NCBI GenBank assembly: GCA_040079795.1
Contig: JBEBJQ010000042.1
Span: forward strand, 1 to 37,001
DNA length: 37,001 nt
DNA from: SXIZ01 sp040079795
Lineage (GTDB): Bacteria > Pseudomonadota > Gammaproteobacteria > Methylococcales > Methylomonadaceae
Reading direction: 5' to 3'
Made by a program: the position numbers and the translations under genes. The notes under the pieces are model-generated. The model saw only the letters and a list, made by a program, of their open reading frames with translations, was not told the origin of the DNA and did not search any database. Positions 15,678-24,431 of the stretch are shown here, one piece after another (position 1 is the stretch's first letter; each line of letters starts with the position of its first letter).

Positions 15678-16583
15678 TCATAACACATGATTGCCCAACA
15701 ATCTTTTAGGGGCTAGTTTAGCATCGTTGCGCATTTCACCCAACCCCAAAAAAACCTGTTCATGGTAAAGTCTTACCAATCCCGTTTCAGCCGCTGCATA
15801 ATCAATGCGTCGGCCCTGCTGTATACAAAAACTTTGTGCCGCCGATAAGTACAAGGCGGGCATAAATTTTAAGGGTGTATCCATCGGCATTAAACAATCG
15901 GCTAAAGCCTCAGGTGACATAGCTTGTAATTGCTCAATTTGCCAAGCATCCGTAACTGCAAATTGCCCAGACTGTATGCGTCTTAACGCCGTAACGGTAG
16001 CGCCGCAACCCAAGTAATGCCCGATATCTTCAGCCAATGAACGAATGTAAGTACCTTTTGTACATAAAACATCCAACATCAAACTGTGCCCAAGCCTTCC
16101 GAGCAAGGTTAGTTCAAGTATCGTGATGTGTCGCGCTTTACGCTCCACTACTTTACCTTCCCTGGCTAATTCGTATAATTTTTTACCATTATGTTTTAAA
16201 GCTGAATACATGGGCGGAACTTGCTCAATAACGCCGGTAAACGCCTGTAAGCACTGATCAATACCTGTTTCAGACAACTCTGGTACCGGTTTGGTTGCCA
16301 AAACCACGCCTTCAGCATCGCCGGTATCAGTCATTACCCCCAACTGCACCGTCACTTGATAACGCTTATTATCATCCAGCATCAAAGCCGATACTTTTGT
16401 TGCCTCCCCAAAACATAACGGCAACAAGCCCGTAGCCAATGGATCAAGGCTTCCGGTATGCCCAGCCTTATTGGCATCAAATAAACGCCGTACTTCCTGC
16501 AACGCCCGATTTGATGAAACCCCCAAACGCTTATCCAGCAATAATATGCCGTGCACATTTTGACCGGACTTACGCTTACTCAC
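15678..16583 (-). CDS. truB: tRNA pseudouridine-55 synthase
   Basis: TruB makes pseudouridine 55 in the T loop of tRNAs. The 301-residue product has the catalytic motif GHTGSLDPLATGLLP with its Asp near residue 47, and the KGTYIRSLAEDIG segment of the family; a C-terminal PUA-like part follows. The start is GTG at 16583, six bases after the rbfA stop, so translation is probably coupled. It is in the conserved order infB-rbfA-truB-rpsO. A short insertion-free layout and normal length give no sign of decay. Confidence 0.97.
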   Translation of the reverse strand: MSKRKSGQNVHGILLLDKRLGVSSNRALQEVRRLFDANKAGHTGSLDPLATGLLPLCFGEATKVSALMLDDNKRYQVTVQLGVMTDTGDAEGVVLATKPVPELSETGIDQCLQAFTGVIEQVPPMYSALKHNGKKLYELAREGKVVERKARHITILELTLLGRLGHSLMLDVLCTKGTYIRSLAEDIGHYLGCGATVTALRRIQSGQFAVTDAWQIEQLQAMSPEALADCLMPMDTPLKFMPALYLSAAQSFCIQQGRRIDYAAAETGLVRLYHEQVFLGLGEMRNDAKLAPKRLLGNHVL

Positions 16584-16589
16584 GCCAAA

Positions 16590-17006
16590 TTATTCCTGAC
16601 CCGCTTTCGGCAAGGGTTGCCCCAAGTCAGTATCAGTTACAGTATCCGGTCTGGCGTTAGCATTGACTTCACTCAGTAACTGCGCGACGCGCATGCCGGT
16701 ATCAAACGAATCATCATAGTAAAAACGTAATTCGGAAATATGCCTTAAGCGCATCCGTTTAGCAACATCATGGCGTATCTGCGGCGCTAATTGATTCAGC
16801 AACTTTACATTATCGCGCTTACCTTGCTCATCAACATTCAGCACGGTGACATACACCTTCGCTACCGCCAAATCTTTAGTCACCACAACATCATTAACCG
16901 TAAGCAACCCTAAGCGCCGATCTTTTAAGTCACGCTGAAAAACCAGTGACAATTCTTTTTGTAGCTGTGAGGATACCCTTGCGCTACGGCCAAATTCTTT
17001 GGGCAT
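16590..17006 (-). CDS. rbfA: Ribosome-binding factor A
   Basis: RbfA is a KH-fold factor for late 30S maturation, important at low temperature. The 138-residue product starts MPKEFGRSARVSSQLQKELS, the expected N-terminal helix, and has the family segment LTVNDVVVTKDLAVAKVYVT followed by LRHISELRFYYDDSFDTG. A polar tail of about 20 residues follows the fold. The ATG overlaps the ribosome site inside the infB end; the two genes are separated by only 2 bp. Expression is presumably coupled to infB. Confidence 0.97.
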   Translation of the reverse strand: MPKEFGRSARVSSQLQKELSLVFQRDLKDRRLGLLTVNDVVVTKDLAVAKVYVTVLNVDEQGKRDNVKLLNQLAPQIRHDVAKRMRLRHISELRFYYDDSFDTGMRVAQLLSEVNANARPDTVTDTDLGQPLPKAGQE

Positions 17007-17008
17007 AC

Positions 17009-19729
17009 TTAAATAGTCCGTATGACTTCTTTGCGTTCAAACACTTCGATCTGATCACCTGCTTGCACATCATTATAGTTTTTAACGCCGATACCACATT
17101 CCATACCCATTTTAACTTCCGCGGCATCATCTTTAAACCGGCGCAGAGACTCCAATTGCCCTTCGTAAATAACTACATTGTTGCGTAAGACGCGTATAGG
17201 GAGGTTACGTTTAACATACCCATCCACCACCATGCAACCTGCAATGGCGCCGAATTTAGGTGATTTAAACACATCCCGCACTTCCGCAAGCCCAACAATA
17301 ATCTCTTTGATTTCAGGGGACAACATGCCGCTAATGGACTTTTTAATTTCATCAATGGCTTCATAAATGATGCTGTAATAATGTAAATCAACGTCTTTTT
17401 CTTCAATTAACTTGCGCGCAGTGGTGTCGGCACGCACATTAAAGCCGATAATAATCGCCCCGGAAGCCAGAGCCAGATTCACATCGCTTTCATTAATACC
17501 GCCAACGCCGCCAAAGACGACTTTAACTTCCACTTCATCCGAAGAAAGTGCCACTAAAGAACCACGCAAAGCCTCCAAGCTGCCTTGTACATCTGTTTTT
17601 ATAACCAAGTTCAAGCTGGCACTTTGTCCTGCACCCATTTTAGAAAATACATCATCCAATTTGGTTGCTTGTTGCGCCGCCATACGATTTGACTTGGTGC
17701 GGTCTTCACGATGCGAAGCCAATTCTCTGGCAACTTTTTCATTTTGCACGACTAAAAATTCATCGCCAGCCATCGGGGTACCCGATAACCCCAAAATTTC
17801 CACAGGCGCACAGGGGCCAGCATCTTTGACTGGCTTGCCATTTTCATTAAACATCGCCCGGATTCGACCATATTCATGACCGCATAACACAAATTGGCCT
17901 TTTTCCAAGGTACCTTTTTGAATCAATACCGTAGCAACCGCACCGCGCCCCCTATCCAAGCGCGATTCAATTACAAAGCCGGATGCAGCGCCTTCAACAG
18001 GCGCTTTTAATTCCAGAATCTCGGTTTGCAAAATCAACGCTTCAATTAACTCATCAATACCTTGACCGGTTTTAGCTGAAACGCTAATGAATTGGACATC
18101 GCCGCCCCACGCTTCAGACATGACATTAATATTCGCCATTTCCTGCATGACTTTCTCAGCATTTGCACCAGGCTTATCAATTTTATTAACTGCAACAATG
18201 ATTGGCACATTGGCGGCGCGGGCATGTTCAACCGCTTCTTTGGTTTGCGGCATCACGCCGTCATCAGCGGCAACAACCACGATAACCACGTCCGTTACTT
18301 CTGCACCGCGCGCCCGCATGGCGGTAAACGCCGCATGGCCCGGTGTATCAAGAAAGGTCACTGAGCCATGATCGGTAATAACCTGATAAGCACCGATATG
18401 TTGGGTAATCCCACCCGCTTCACCCGCAGCAACCCGAGTTTTACGAATATAGTCCAACAACGAGGTTTTACCGTGATCCACATGCCCCATGATGGTTACA
18501 ATCGGCGCTCTAGGTAATTCTTCAGAAGCTTCCGTGGTTAATTCAGCCAGCATTTCTTGCTCTAAGGCATCGTCACTTTGCAAGATGACTGTATGGCCCA
18601 TCTCTTCAACTAACAATACCGCAGTGTCTTGATCAATCGCCTGATTAATGGTCGCCATAACCCCCAGCTTCATTAATTGCTTAATCACCTCGGCAACTTT
18701 AACACTCATTTTTTGTGCCAAATCAGACACAATGATAAATTCTGGTATCGCCACCTCTTTTACAACCGGTGCAACGGGGCGCTCGAACTGATGTTTGGCA
18801 TCAGAATCAGTTTGCCGGCCTTTTAACTTGGCAGTTTTTTTAGACCAACCTTTTTTAATATCAGCATCCCGCCCTTCCGCATTCATACCGCCAGATTTTT
18901 TCTTATCCGCTCCCTGAAAGGTTGAGCCTTTTTTCTTATCCGCACCAAAATTTGCTTTAGCGGGTGCGCCAACAGTAGCAGCAGGCGAAGGTCTTGGCGT
19001 ATAGGGCTTTTTGGTATCCGTGCCACGAGCATCGCCAGTTGAGACAGAGGCTTTACTATCCCCCCCCCGAGGACCAGTATGGGTTGTCGGCGATTTCTTA
19101 TATGCAGCCGCTTGTTGACGGGCTGCCGCCTGTTTGATGACTTTTTCGGCATTACTATTAATCGCATTTTCCAACCTGAGCGCTTCCCCTTCAAGAACAG
19201 GCCCAGGCGCTTTTACTTCTGGCTCAGGCTCAGCTTGATATTGATCTTGAGATTCTGAAACCACAGGTGCAACATCTACTTGCGGCGCTGCATGCTCCAT
19301 TACCTCAACAGAAGGCTTAGCAACAAGCTCAGCAGTCTCCGCTTTTACATTAACCACATCAACAGTCGGCGCAACAGCAGCGCCTGCCTGAACACTCGCA
19401 TTAATAGCTTCCGGGCGCTTAATGTAGGTCTTTTCTTTACGCACCTCAATACTGATTGTTTTAGTGGCGGTTCCTGGCGCACTGGTTTGCTTCAATGAGG
19501 TAACCTGACGACGTTTTAAGGTGACCCGTTTAGGTAAACTGCCATTTCCTAATTCATCAGTTTTACCATGGCGCTGACGTAAATGCGTCAACAACTTCAT
19601 TTTCTCATCTTCACTGATGACATCAGTGGCAGATCTGGCATTTAAACCGGCTTCTTTCAACTGCTCTAATAACTTATCCAAAGGTATTCCAATAACTTCG
19701 GCTAACTGCAGTACAGATTTATCACTCAT
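17009..19729 (-). CDS. infB: Translation initiation factor IF-2
   Basis: IF-2 is the GTPase that brings initiator tRNA to the 30S subunit and promotes subunit joining. From ATG 19729 the protein has 906 residues. It has an IF2N domain (SVLQLAEVIGIP), a long Ala/Lys/Pro-rich low-complexity region (about residues 90-320), a second IF2N segment, then the G domain with GHVDHGKTS, DTPGHAAF and NKID, and C-terminal domains II-IV. ATG 19729 is chosen over a longer frame to 19768 because AGAGGT lies just upstream and MSDKSVLQLAEVIG matches the usual start; it leaves 16 bp to the nusA stop. It stands next to the initiator tRNA gene cluster it works with. Confidence 0.97.
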   Translation of the reverse strand: MSDKSVLQLAEVIGIPLDKLLEQLKEAGLNARSATDVISEDEKMKLLTHLRQRHGKTDELGNGSLPKRVTLKRRQVTSLKQTSAPGTATKTISIEVRKEKTYIKRPEAINASVQAGAAVAPTVDVVNVKAETAELVAKPSVEVMEHAAPQVDVAPVVSESQDQYQAEPEPEVKAPGPVLEGEALRLENAINSNAEKVIKQAAARQQAAAYKKSPTTHTGPRGGDSKASVSTGDARGTDTKKPYTPRPSPAATVGAPAKANFGADKKKGSTFQGADKKKSGGMNAEGRDADIKKGWSKKTAKLKGRQTDSDAKHQFERPVAPVVKEVAIPEFIIVSDLAQKMSVKVAEVIKQLMKLGVMATINQAIDQDTAVLLVEEMGHTVILQSDDALEQEMLAELTTEASEELPRAPIVTIMGHVDHGKTSLLDYIRKTRVAAGEAGGITQHIGAYQVITDHGSVTFLDTPGHAAFTAMRARGAEVTDVVIVVVAADDGVMPQTKEAVEHARAANVPIIVAVNKIDKPGANAEKVMQEMANINVMSEAWGGDVQFISVSAKTGQGIDELIEALILQTEILELKAPVEGAASGFVIESRLDRGRGAVATVLIQKGTLEKGQFVLCGHEYGRIRAMFNENGKPVKDAGPCAPVEILGLSGTPMAGDEFLVVQNEKVARELASHREDRTKSNRMAAQQATKLDDVFSKMGAGQSASLNLVIKTDVQGSLEALRGSLVALSSDEVEVKVVFGGVGGINESDVNLALASGAIIIGFNVRADTTARKLIEEKDVDLHYYSIIYEAIDEIKKSISGMLSPEIKEIIVGLAEVRDVFKSPKFGAIAGCMVVDGYVKRNLPIRVLRNNVVIYEGQLESLRRFKDDAAEVKMGMECGIGVKNYNDVQAGDQIEVFERKEVIRTI

Positions 19730-19745
19730 ATTTATACCTCTAACT

Positions 19746-21275
19746 TTATTCGCCCAGATCTTCAGCAAACCAAGGCTTACGTGCTGTCATAATCAACGCT
19801 GCAGCACGTTCTTCGTTCATACCGGAAAATTTCAATAATAATAAATCATCTACAGCCTGTTCAGCCAGATCATCCATACTCACAATACCTGCACTGGCCA
19901 ATTGATAAGCCAATTCTTTATCCATCCCTTCCATAGCCAATAAATCTTCTGCGGGTTCAGCATGAACCGCTATCTCAATTTTTTCTTCTGAAGCAATAGC
20001 ATTGATGAGCAGAAAATCTTTTGCACGGGTTCTAATTTCATGCACCAGTTCTTCATCAAAATCTTCTATTTGCAGCATTTCATTCAACGGCACATAAGCA
20101 ATTTCTTCAACCGTCTCAAAACCGACTTCGGCCAAAATCATGGCAATATCTTCATCAACCCCGAGCTGATCAACAAAGCGCTGAGTAATTTTAGCAACCT
20201 CTGCCTCGTTATCTTGCTCAGCCTTAGTAGCATCAAGTACATTTAGCTCCCAACCAGTTAACTCTGAAGCCAAGCGTACGTTTTGCCCACCACGACCAAT
20301 CGCTTGCGACAAACTATCGGGATGCACTGCAATATCCATACTGTGCTTGTCTTCATCTACCACAATAGACTGGATTTCTGCGGGTGACATAGCGTTAATT
20401 ACAAACTGCGCTTCACTCTGATTCCACAAAATAATGTCCACACGCTCACCGGCCAGCTCGTTCGAAACCGACTGCACCCGCGAACCACGCATACCCACAC
20501 AAGCACCGACCGGATCCAAGCGGGGATCATTGGTTTTAACCGCAATTTTTGCCCTGGAACCGGGATCCCTGGCGGCAGCCAGTACCTCTACCAAACCATC
20601 GCCTACTTCCGGCACTTCTAATTTGAACAGAGCAATCAATAACTCAGGTGCCGTTCTACTGACAAACAATTGCGGCCCGCGCGACTCTAAACGCACATCT
20701 TTCAAATAACCCCTTATTCGGTCACCAACACGTACCGGCTCACGCGGAATCATGTCTTCACGCGCAATATAGGCCTCAACATTGCCCCCCAAATCGATAA
20801 ACACACTCCCTTTTTCTATGCGTTTAACAATCCCGGTAATCAATTCTCCCACGCGCGGCAAAAACGCTTCCACAATCTTCTTCCGCTCAGCATCCCGTAT
20901 CTTTTGAATAATGACCTGCTTAGCAGTCTGAGCAGCAATACGGCCAAAATCTACGGATTCTATTTCTTCTTCAATAAATTCCCCGACATTAATATTGGGC
21001 TTCTCTTGCTGTGCAACTTCTAACAATATTTGAGAACTGGGGAATTCAACATCACCGTTAATCGCGTCGTTTTTTTCAACAACTTCCCAGCGCCTAAAAG
21101 TAACGTAATCTCCCGACTTCCGGTCAATAACAACCCGTGCCTTAATTTGATTTTCATGTCGCTTAATCGTTGCAGCTTCCAAAGCAGATTCCATCGCCTG
21201 AAAAACAATTTCTTTCTCAATTTCCCTTTCGTTAGAAAAAACATCCACTACCAATAAAATTTCTTTATTTGCCAC
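19746..21275 (-). CDS. nusA: Transcription termination/antitermination protein NusA
   Basis: NusA binds RNA polymerase and modulates pausing, termination and antitermination. The product has the N-terminal RNAP-binding domain, S1 domain (ITGIVKRIEKGSVFIDLGG), KH1 (GACVGMRGSRVQSV), KH2 (SQAIGRGGQNVRLAS) and two C-terminal acidic repeats, the gammaproteobacterial layout. The frame is open to ATG 21296, but GTG 21275 has GGAGGG five bases upstream and gives ANKEILLVVD, matching the usual start, so I chose it (509 residues). It overlaps rimP by 11 bp. NusA is often autoregulated through the leader of this operon; the hairpins upstream of rimP are candidates for that control. Confidence 0.97.
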   Translation of the reverse strand: MANKEILLVVDVFSNEREIEKEIVFQAMESALEAATIKRHENQIKARVVIDRKSGDYVTFRRWEVVEKNDAINGDVEFPSSQILLEVAQQEKPNINVGEFIEEEIESVDFGRIAAQTAKQVIIQKIRDAERKKIVEAFLPRVGELITGIVKRIEKGSVFIDLGGNVEAYIAREDMIPREPVRVGDRIRGYLKDVRLESRGPQLFVSRTAPELLIALFKLEVPEVGDGLVEVLAAARDPGSRAKIAVKTNDPRLDPVGACVGMRGSRVQSVSNELAGERVDIILWNQSEAQFVINAMSPAEIQSIVVDEDKHSMDIAVHPDSLSQAIGRGGQNVRLASELTGWELNVLDATKAEQDNEAEVAKITQRFVDQLGVDEDIAMILAEVGFETVEEIAYVPLNEMLQIEDFDEELVHEIRTRAKDFLLINAIASEEKIEIAVHAEPAEDLLAMEGMDKELAYQLASAGIVSMDDLAEQAVDDLLLLKFSGMNEERAAALIMTARKPWFAEDLGE

Positions 21276-21750
21276 TGTGCCCTCCGTTTGCGACATTATA
21301 TGCTGGAACTAAACGTGCCTTACTCATTGCTTGAAATGGTATTTCAAAAACCTGATCATCTGCCAAAATAAAAACCGTATCATCTGCAACTTTTTGGATT
21401 ACGCCGGTTATTTTTTTTCGATTTTCAATCGCTTTAAATAAACTGACCCTTACAGTGCTGCCAATAAAAGCGGCAAACTGGCTTATTTTAAAAAAAGGCC
21501 GATCTTCTCCTGGCGAAGAAATTTCCAATTGATAATTGCCTTGAATAGGATCTTCAACATCTAACACACCACTTAACTGATGACTGACCTTAGTACAGTC
21601 TTCAACCAGAATACCACCTGCTTTATCAATATAAATGCGCAACAAGCCATTTCTCGGGTGGGGATTATACTCAACCCCTACACACTCATACCCCAAGCCT
21701 TCAACAATGGGTTCAATTAACACACTCAGATGATCAGGAGCCTGTTTCAT
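21265..21750 (-). CDS. rimP: Ribosome maturation factor RimP
   Basis: RimP acts in 30S maturation. The 161-residue product contains the family segments GLGYECVGVEYNPH, LLRIYIDKAGGILVEDC and the motif LEISSPGEDRPFF, with a C-terminal SH3-like domain around KITGVIQKVADDTVFIL. ATG 21750 starts 31 bases after the second of two tandem hairpins. Its end contains the ribosome binding site and start of nusA, so the two are translationally linked. This is the first protein gene after the initiator tRNA, the standard order. Confidence 0.97.
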   Translation of the reverse strand: MKQAPDHLSVLIEPIVEGLGYECVGVEYNPHPRNGLLRIYIDKAGGILVEDCTKVSHQLSGVLDVEDPIQGNYQLEISSPGEDRPFFKISQFAAFIGSTVRVSLFKAIENRKKITGVIQKVADDTVFILADDQVFEIPFQAMSKARLVPAYNVANGGHSGK

Positions 21751-21781
21751 CTTGCCTCACTTTTGCACACGTAATTTAAAC

Positions 21782-21805
21782 AAAAAAAAAGAGCCTACGG
21801 CCCTT
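21782..21805 (-). terminator. Leader terminator/attenuator 2, before rimP
   Basis: On the minus strand AAGGGCC (21799-21805) pairs with GGCTCTT (21789-21795) over a 3-nt loop (one G-U pair), and a run of seven U follows (21782-21788). It is 38 bases before the rimP ATG, so read-through is needed to express the operon from the tRNA promoter. Confidence 0.75.
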
Positions 21806-21838
21806 CTCTTGATCATTCTAAAAGCCTAAAAACTAAAA

Positions 21839-21855
21839 AACCCCATAAAGGGGTT
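21839..21855 (-). terminator. Terminator/attenuator 1, after the initiator tRNA
   Basis: On the minus strand AACCCC (21850-21855) pairs with GGGGTT (21839-21844) around a 5-nt loop, then a U-rich tail. It starts 11 bases after the tRNA 3' end and probably sets the tRNA precursor end. Confidence 0.75.
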
Positions 21856-21865
21856 AATATTAATC

Positions 21866-21942
<77 letters not shown>

Positions 21943-21954
21943 ATTGATTTGGAC

Positions 21955-21982
21955 ATTATAAAGGGTTTAATAAATTACGCAA
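21955..21982 (-). promoter_or_regulatory. Probable promoter of the tRNA-fMet operon
   Basis: On the minus strand a perfect -10 TATAAT (21955-21960) lies 12 bases before the tRNA start, with TTGCGT (21977-21982) as a weaker -35 at a 16-bp spacing. Upstream DNA is AT-rich. Confidence 0.6.
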
Positions 21983-22023
21983 GCTGTTTATTTATTAATT
22001 ACTTATATAACACGTTTAGGCAT

Positions 22024-22521
22024 CTAAAACCCCAGAAACAGCACACCCGCCGCAAAAAATCCAGCGATAACATCATCCAGCATAATACCGAAGCCACCGG
22101 TTACTTTTTGATCTACCCAACGAATTGGCCAAGGCTTAAGAATATCAAAAAATCTAAACAACACGAACCCAGCCAGCAAGGCCTGCCATGAAAAAGGCAC
22201 AAAAGCCAGGGTAATCAACAGCCCTGCAATTTCATCCCACACAATGCCGCCAAAATCATGTTCATCAAGTTTTTTGGCTGCGACATCGCACAACCAAATG
22301 CCAACTAAAGCAATCGCTATAGTCAACACCCAATAAAAGGGTTGCCCAGCTTGTATCAACAGCAAATAAAGTGGCACAGCCACTAAGGTACCAAATGTGC
22401 CGGGGGCTTTTTTAGCCAAGCCAGAGCCGAACCCAAAGGCCAAAAACAACACCGGATCGGACATAATTTGTCGCGGGGTTAATTTATGACGGCCGATTGC
22501 CGTATTAAGAAAAATGCTCAT
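22024..22521 (-). CDS. pgpA: Phosphatidylglycerophosphatase A
   Basis: PgpA dephosphorylates phosphatidylglycerol phosphate in the inner membrane, completing phosphatidylglycerol synthesis. The 165-residue product has the family start FLAFGFGSGLAKKAPGTFGTLVAVPL, the motif DEHDFGGIVWDEIAG with acidic catalytic residues, and about four membrane segments, ending with DDVIAGFFAAGVLFL. It overlaps the end of thiL by 17 bp and is the last gene of the nrdR-rib-nusB-thiL run, the usual gammaproteobacterial order. Confidence 0.96.
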   Translation of the reverse strand: MSIFLNTAIGRHKLTPRQIMSDPVLFLAFGFGSGLAKKAPGTFGTLVAVPLYLLLIQAGQPFYWVLTIAIALVGIWLCDVAAKKLDEHDFGGIVWDEIAGLLITLAFVPFSWQALLAGFVLFRFFDILKPWPIRWVDQKVTGGFGIMLDDVIAGFFAAGVLFLGF

Positions 22522-23443
22522 AGCCTTGCCTGTTTAACGGCTGCGTAATGCCGGATTTAGTTATTCTTACCCCATCGCCCTGATCAATAATGCCAATTTG
22601 CGAATAGGCAATGGTTAATAATTTTAGCTTAGCAGGACTAATGGTGAAGCATAATTCATAATCATCACCTGCGCACAAAGGCATCTGCCAGTCGCCAGTA
22701 GCAGTAATATATTGTTTCACCTGTGGCGATAAGGGCAAACGCTCCCATTCCAGGCAGGCACCAACATGACTTTGGCTAACGATATGCCCCAAATCGGCGG
22801 CCAAGCCGTCTGAAATATCGATACAAGCCGTTGCAAATTCGCGCAGTAAAACTCCTGCGGCACAAGACGGCTCAGGTCTGTGTAAACGATTTAAAGCGGC
22901 CTCACCATCTGCACAAGCATAATGGCCTTGCGCAATTTTTAAGCCCAAGCCTGCCTCACCCAAAATCCCTGTCATGCACACCAAATCGCCTGGCTGGGCG
23001 GTCGAACGTTGCATTGCACCTCCTGCGGGCACCAAACCTAAAGCCTGTACGGTCAGCGTTAATGGCCCCGCGGTGGTATCACCGCCAATCAAGTCAACAC
23101 TGTATTGCTGCGCCAGATTTAAAAAACCCCGAGCAAAACTACTTAACCACTGCTCATCAACTTTCGGCAAGGTTAGGGCTAATAATACCGATAACGGCTT
23201 AGCCCCCATACTGGCAAGGTCGCTTAGATTGACTGCCAGCAATTTATGCCCTAACCATTCAGGATTGGCATCGGCTAAAAAATGCACGTTTTCCACCATA
23301 GTGTCGGTCGTAGCTGCCAACTCGAAGCCGGATGGAATGCTAAGCAACGCACAATCATCACCAATCCCTAAGCGCGTAGAAGGATTACTGACCGCTTGTT
23401 GCTTAAAATACCGCTCAATCAGGCCAAATTCTGAAACCGCCAT
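22505..23443 (-). CDS. thiL: Thiamine-monophosphate kinase
   Basis: ThiL phosphorylates thiamine monophosphate to the active diphosphate. The 312-residue product has the PurM-like fold motifs: GIGDDCALLSIP near the N-terminus, TTDTMVENVHF, NLSDLASMGAKP and GGDTTAGPL for ATP and Mg binding, and DISDGLAADLGHI and CAGDDYELCF in the second domain. Only 2 bp separate its ATG from the nusB stop. It links cofactor synthesis with the riboflavin genes in one transcript. Confidence 0.97.
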   Translation of the reverse strand: MAVSEFGLIERYFKQQAVSNPSTRLGIGDDCALLSIPSGFELAATTDTMVENVHFLADANPEWLGHKLLAVNLSDLASMGAKPLSVLLALTLPKVDEQWLSSFARGFLNLAQQYSVDLIGGDTTAGPLTLTVQALGLVPAGGAMQRSTAQPGDLVCMTGILGEAGLGLKIAQGHYACADGEAALNRLHRPEPSCAAGVLLREFATACIDISDGLAADLGHIVSQSHVGACLEWERLPLSPQVKQYITATGDWQMPLCAGDDYELCFTISPAKLKLLTIAYSQIGIIDQGDGVRITKSGITQPLNRQGYEHFS

Positions 23444-23445
23444 GG

Positions 23446-23895
23446 TTATTGCGCGTTCTGAACTTTTTTTAACTTTGCCGCAATTTCAATGGCTCTTTTT
23501 TGCTGCGCAACTTTATCCAAAATACCATTGACATATTTATGACTGCCATCCGCACCAAAACATTTAGCCAGATCAACACCTTCATTAATAATAACCCGAT
23601 AAGGTATATCCAAACGATTAATCAACTCGTACACACCAATCCTTAGTATAGCCCGCTCCACCGGATCTATTTTATCAACAGGCCGATCCACAAATTCACT
23701 CAGTGCCAGATCAATAACATCCAACTGTTTTGGGACGCCGCGAAAAATCTCATCAAAATAACTGCGTTGCGCACCTTTAAAGCGCTCTTCTTCTAAAAAA
23801 TGCCGTTCGATGTCATTCAGGTTATGGCCGGTCATTTGCCATTGATATAAAGCCTGCACCGCACATTTTCGGGCATTGGTTCTTGCTACACTCAT
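23446..23895 (-). CDS. nusB: Transcription antitermination protein NusB
   Basis: NusB, with NusE (S10), binds boxA RNA and supports rRNA antitermination. The 149-residue product has the all-helical family features: ARKCAVQALYQWQMTG at the start, DPVERAILRIGVYEL in the middle and VIINEGVDLAKCFG followed by KYVNGILDKV. Its ATG overlaps the ribH stop by one base (TAATG), indicating coupled translation. A Lys-rich tail of about 20 residues is variable. Confidence 0.97.
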   Translation of the reverse strand: MSVARTNARKCAVQALYQWQMTGHNLNDIERHFLEEERFKGAQRSYFDEIFRGVPKQLDVIDLALSEFVDRPVDKIDPVERAILRIGVYELINRLDIPYRVIINEGVDLAKCFGADGSHKYVNGILDKVAQQKRAIEIAAKLKKVQNAQ

Positions 23896-24371
23896 TAGGT
23901 TTCCAGATTTTTAAATAAATTAACCATTTCAATGGCTGATAATGCTGCTTCCGCACCTTTGTTGCCCGCTTTAGTTCCTGCGCGCTCAACGGCTTGTTCA
24001 ATCGAGTCTACCGTCAGTACGCCAAAACTTACTGGAATAGCATATTGCAACGATACCTGTGCCAAACCTTTGACACATTCACCGGCGACATATTCAAAAT
24101 GCGGAGTACCACCCCGAATAACCGCACCCAGGGCAATAATTGCATCATATTTTTTAGCAGCGGCAACGCGCTGAACGACCATCGGCAATTCAAAGGCACC
24201 AGGCGCCCTGACGACGTGGATGTCAGCACGATCCGCGCCATGCCGGACTAGGGCATCAATCGCGCCAGCTTCCAACTGCTCCACAATGAAACTGTTAAAC
24301 CGCGAAGCAACCAAACAAAATTTGGCGCCTTGAACAATTAGATTTCCTTCAAATGTTGATAATGTCGACAT
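23895..24371 (-). CDS. ribH: 6,7-dimethyl-8-ribityllumazine synthase
   Basis: Lumazine synthase condenses the ribB product with the pyrimidine intermediate to give the riboflavin synthase substrate. The product has the substrate-binding SRFNSFIVEQLEAGA, the segment VRAPGAFELP, and GAVIRGGTPHFEYVAGE with the catalytic His. ATG 24371 (158 residues) is preferred to an in-frame TTG at 24383, since GAG sits seven bases before the ATG and the longer N-terminus is not needed. It lies about 60 bp after ribBX, the widest gap inside this operon. Confidence 0.97.
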   Translation of the reverse strand: MSTLSTFEGNLIVQGAKFCLVASRFNSFIVEQLEAGAIDALVRHGADRADIHVVRAPGAFELPMVVQRVAAAKKYDAIIALGAVIRGGTPHFEYVAGECVKGLAQVSLQYAIPVSFGVLTVDSIEQAVERAGTKAGNKGAEAALSAIEMVNLFKNLET

Positions 24372-24431
24372 GTTTTTTCTCAAAAGTAATTATGTGTTGA
24401 TGTAGGTCAGGGCTCTCAAGAGGGTTATTTT

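Noticed and set aside
19730..19768. N-terminal extension of infB to 19768
   Set aside because: It would overlap the nusA end and add MLKIWANKVRGIN, which is not seen in IF-2 N-termini; ATG 19729 has a ribosome site.
22974..23531. 185-codon plus-strand frame across thiL and nusB
   Set aside because: Covers two real antisense genes with strong family matches; it is a shadow of their coding.
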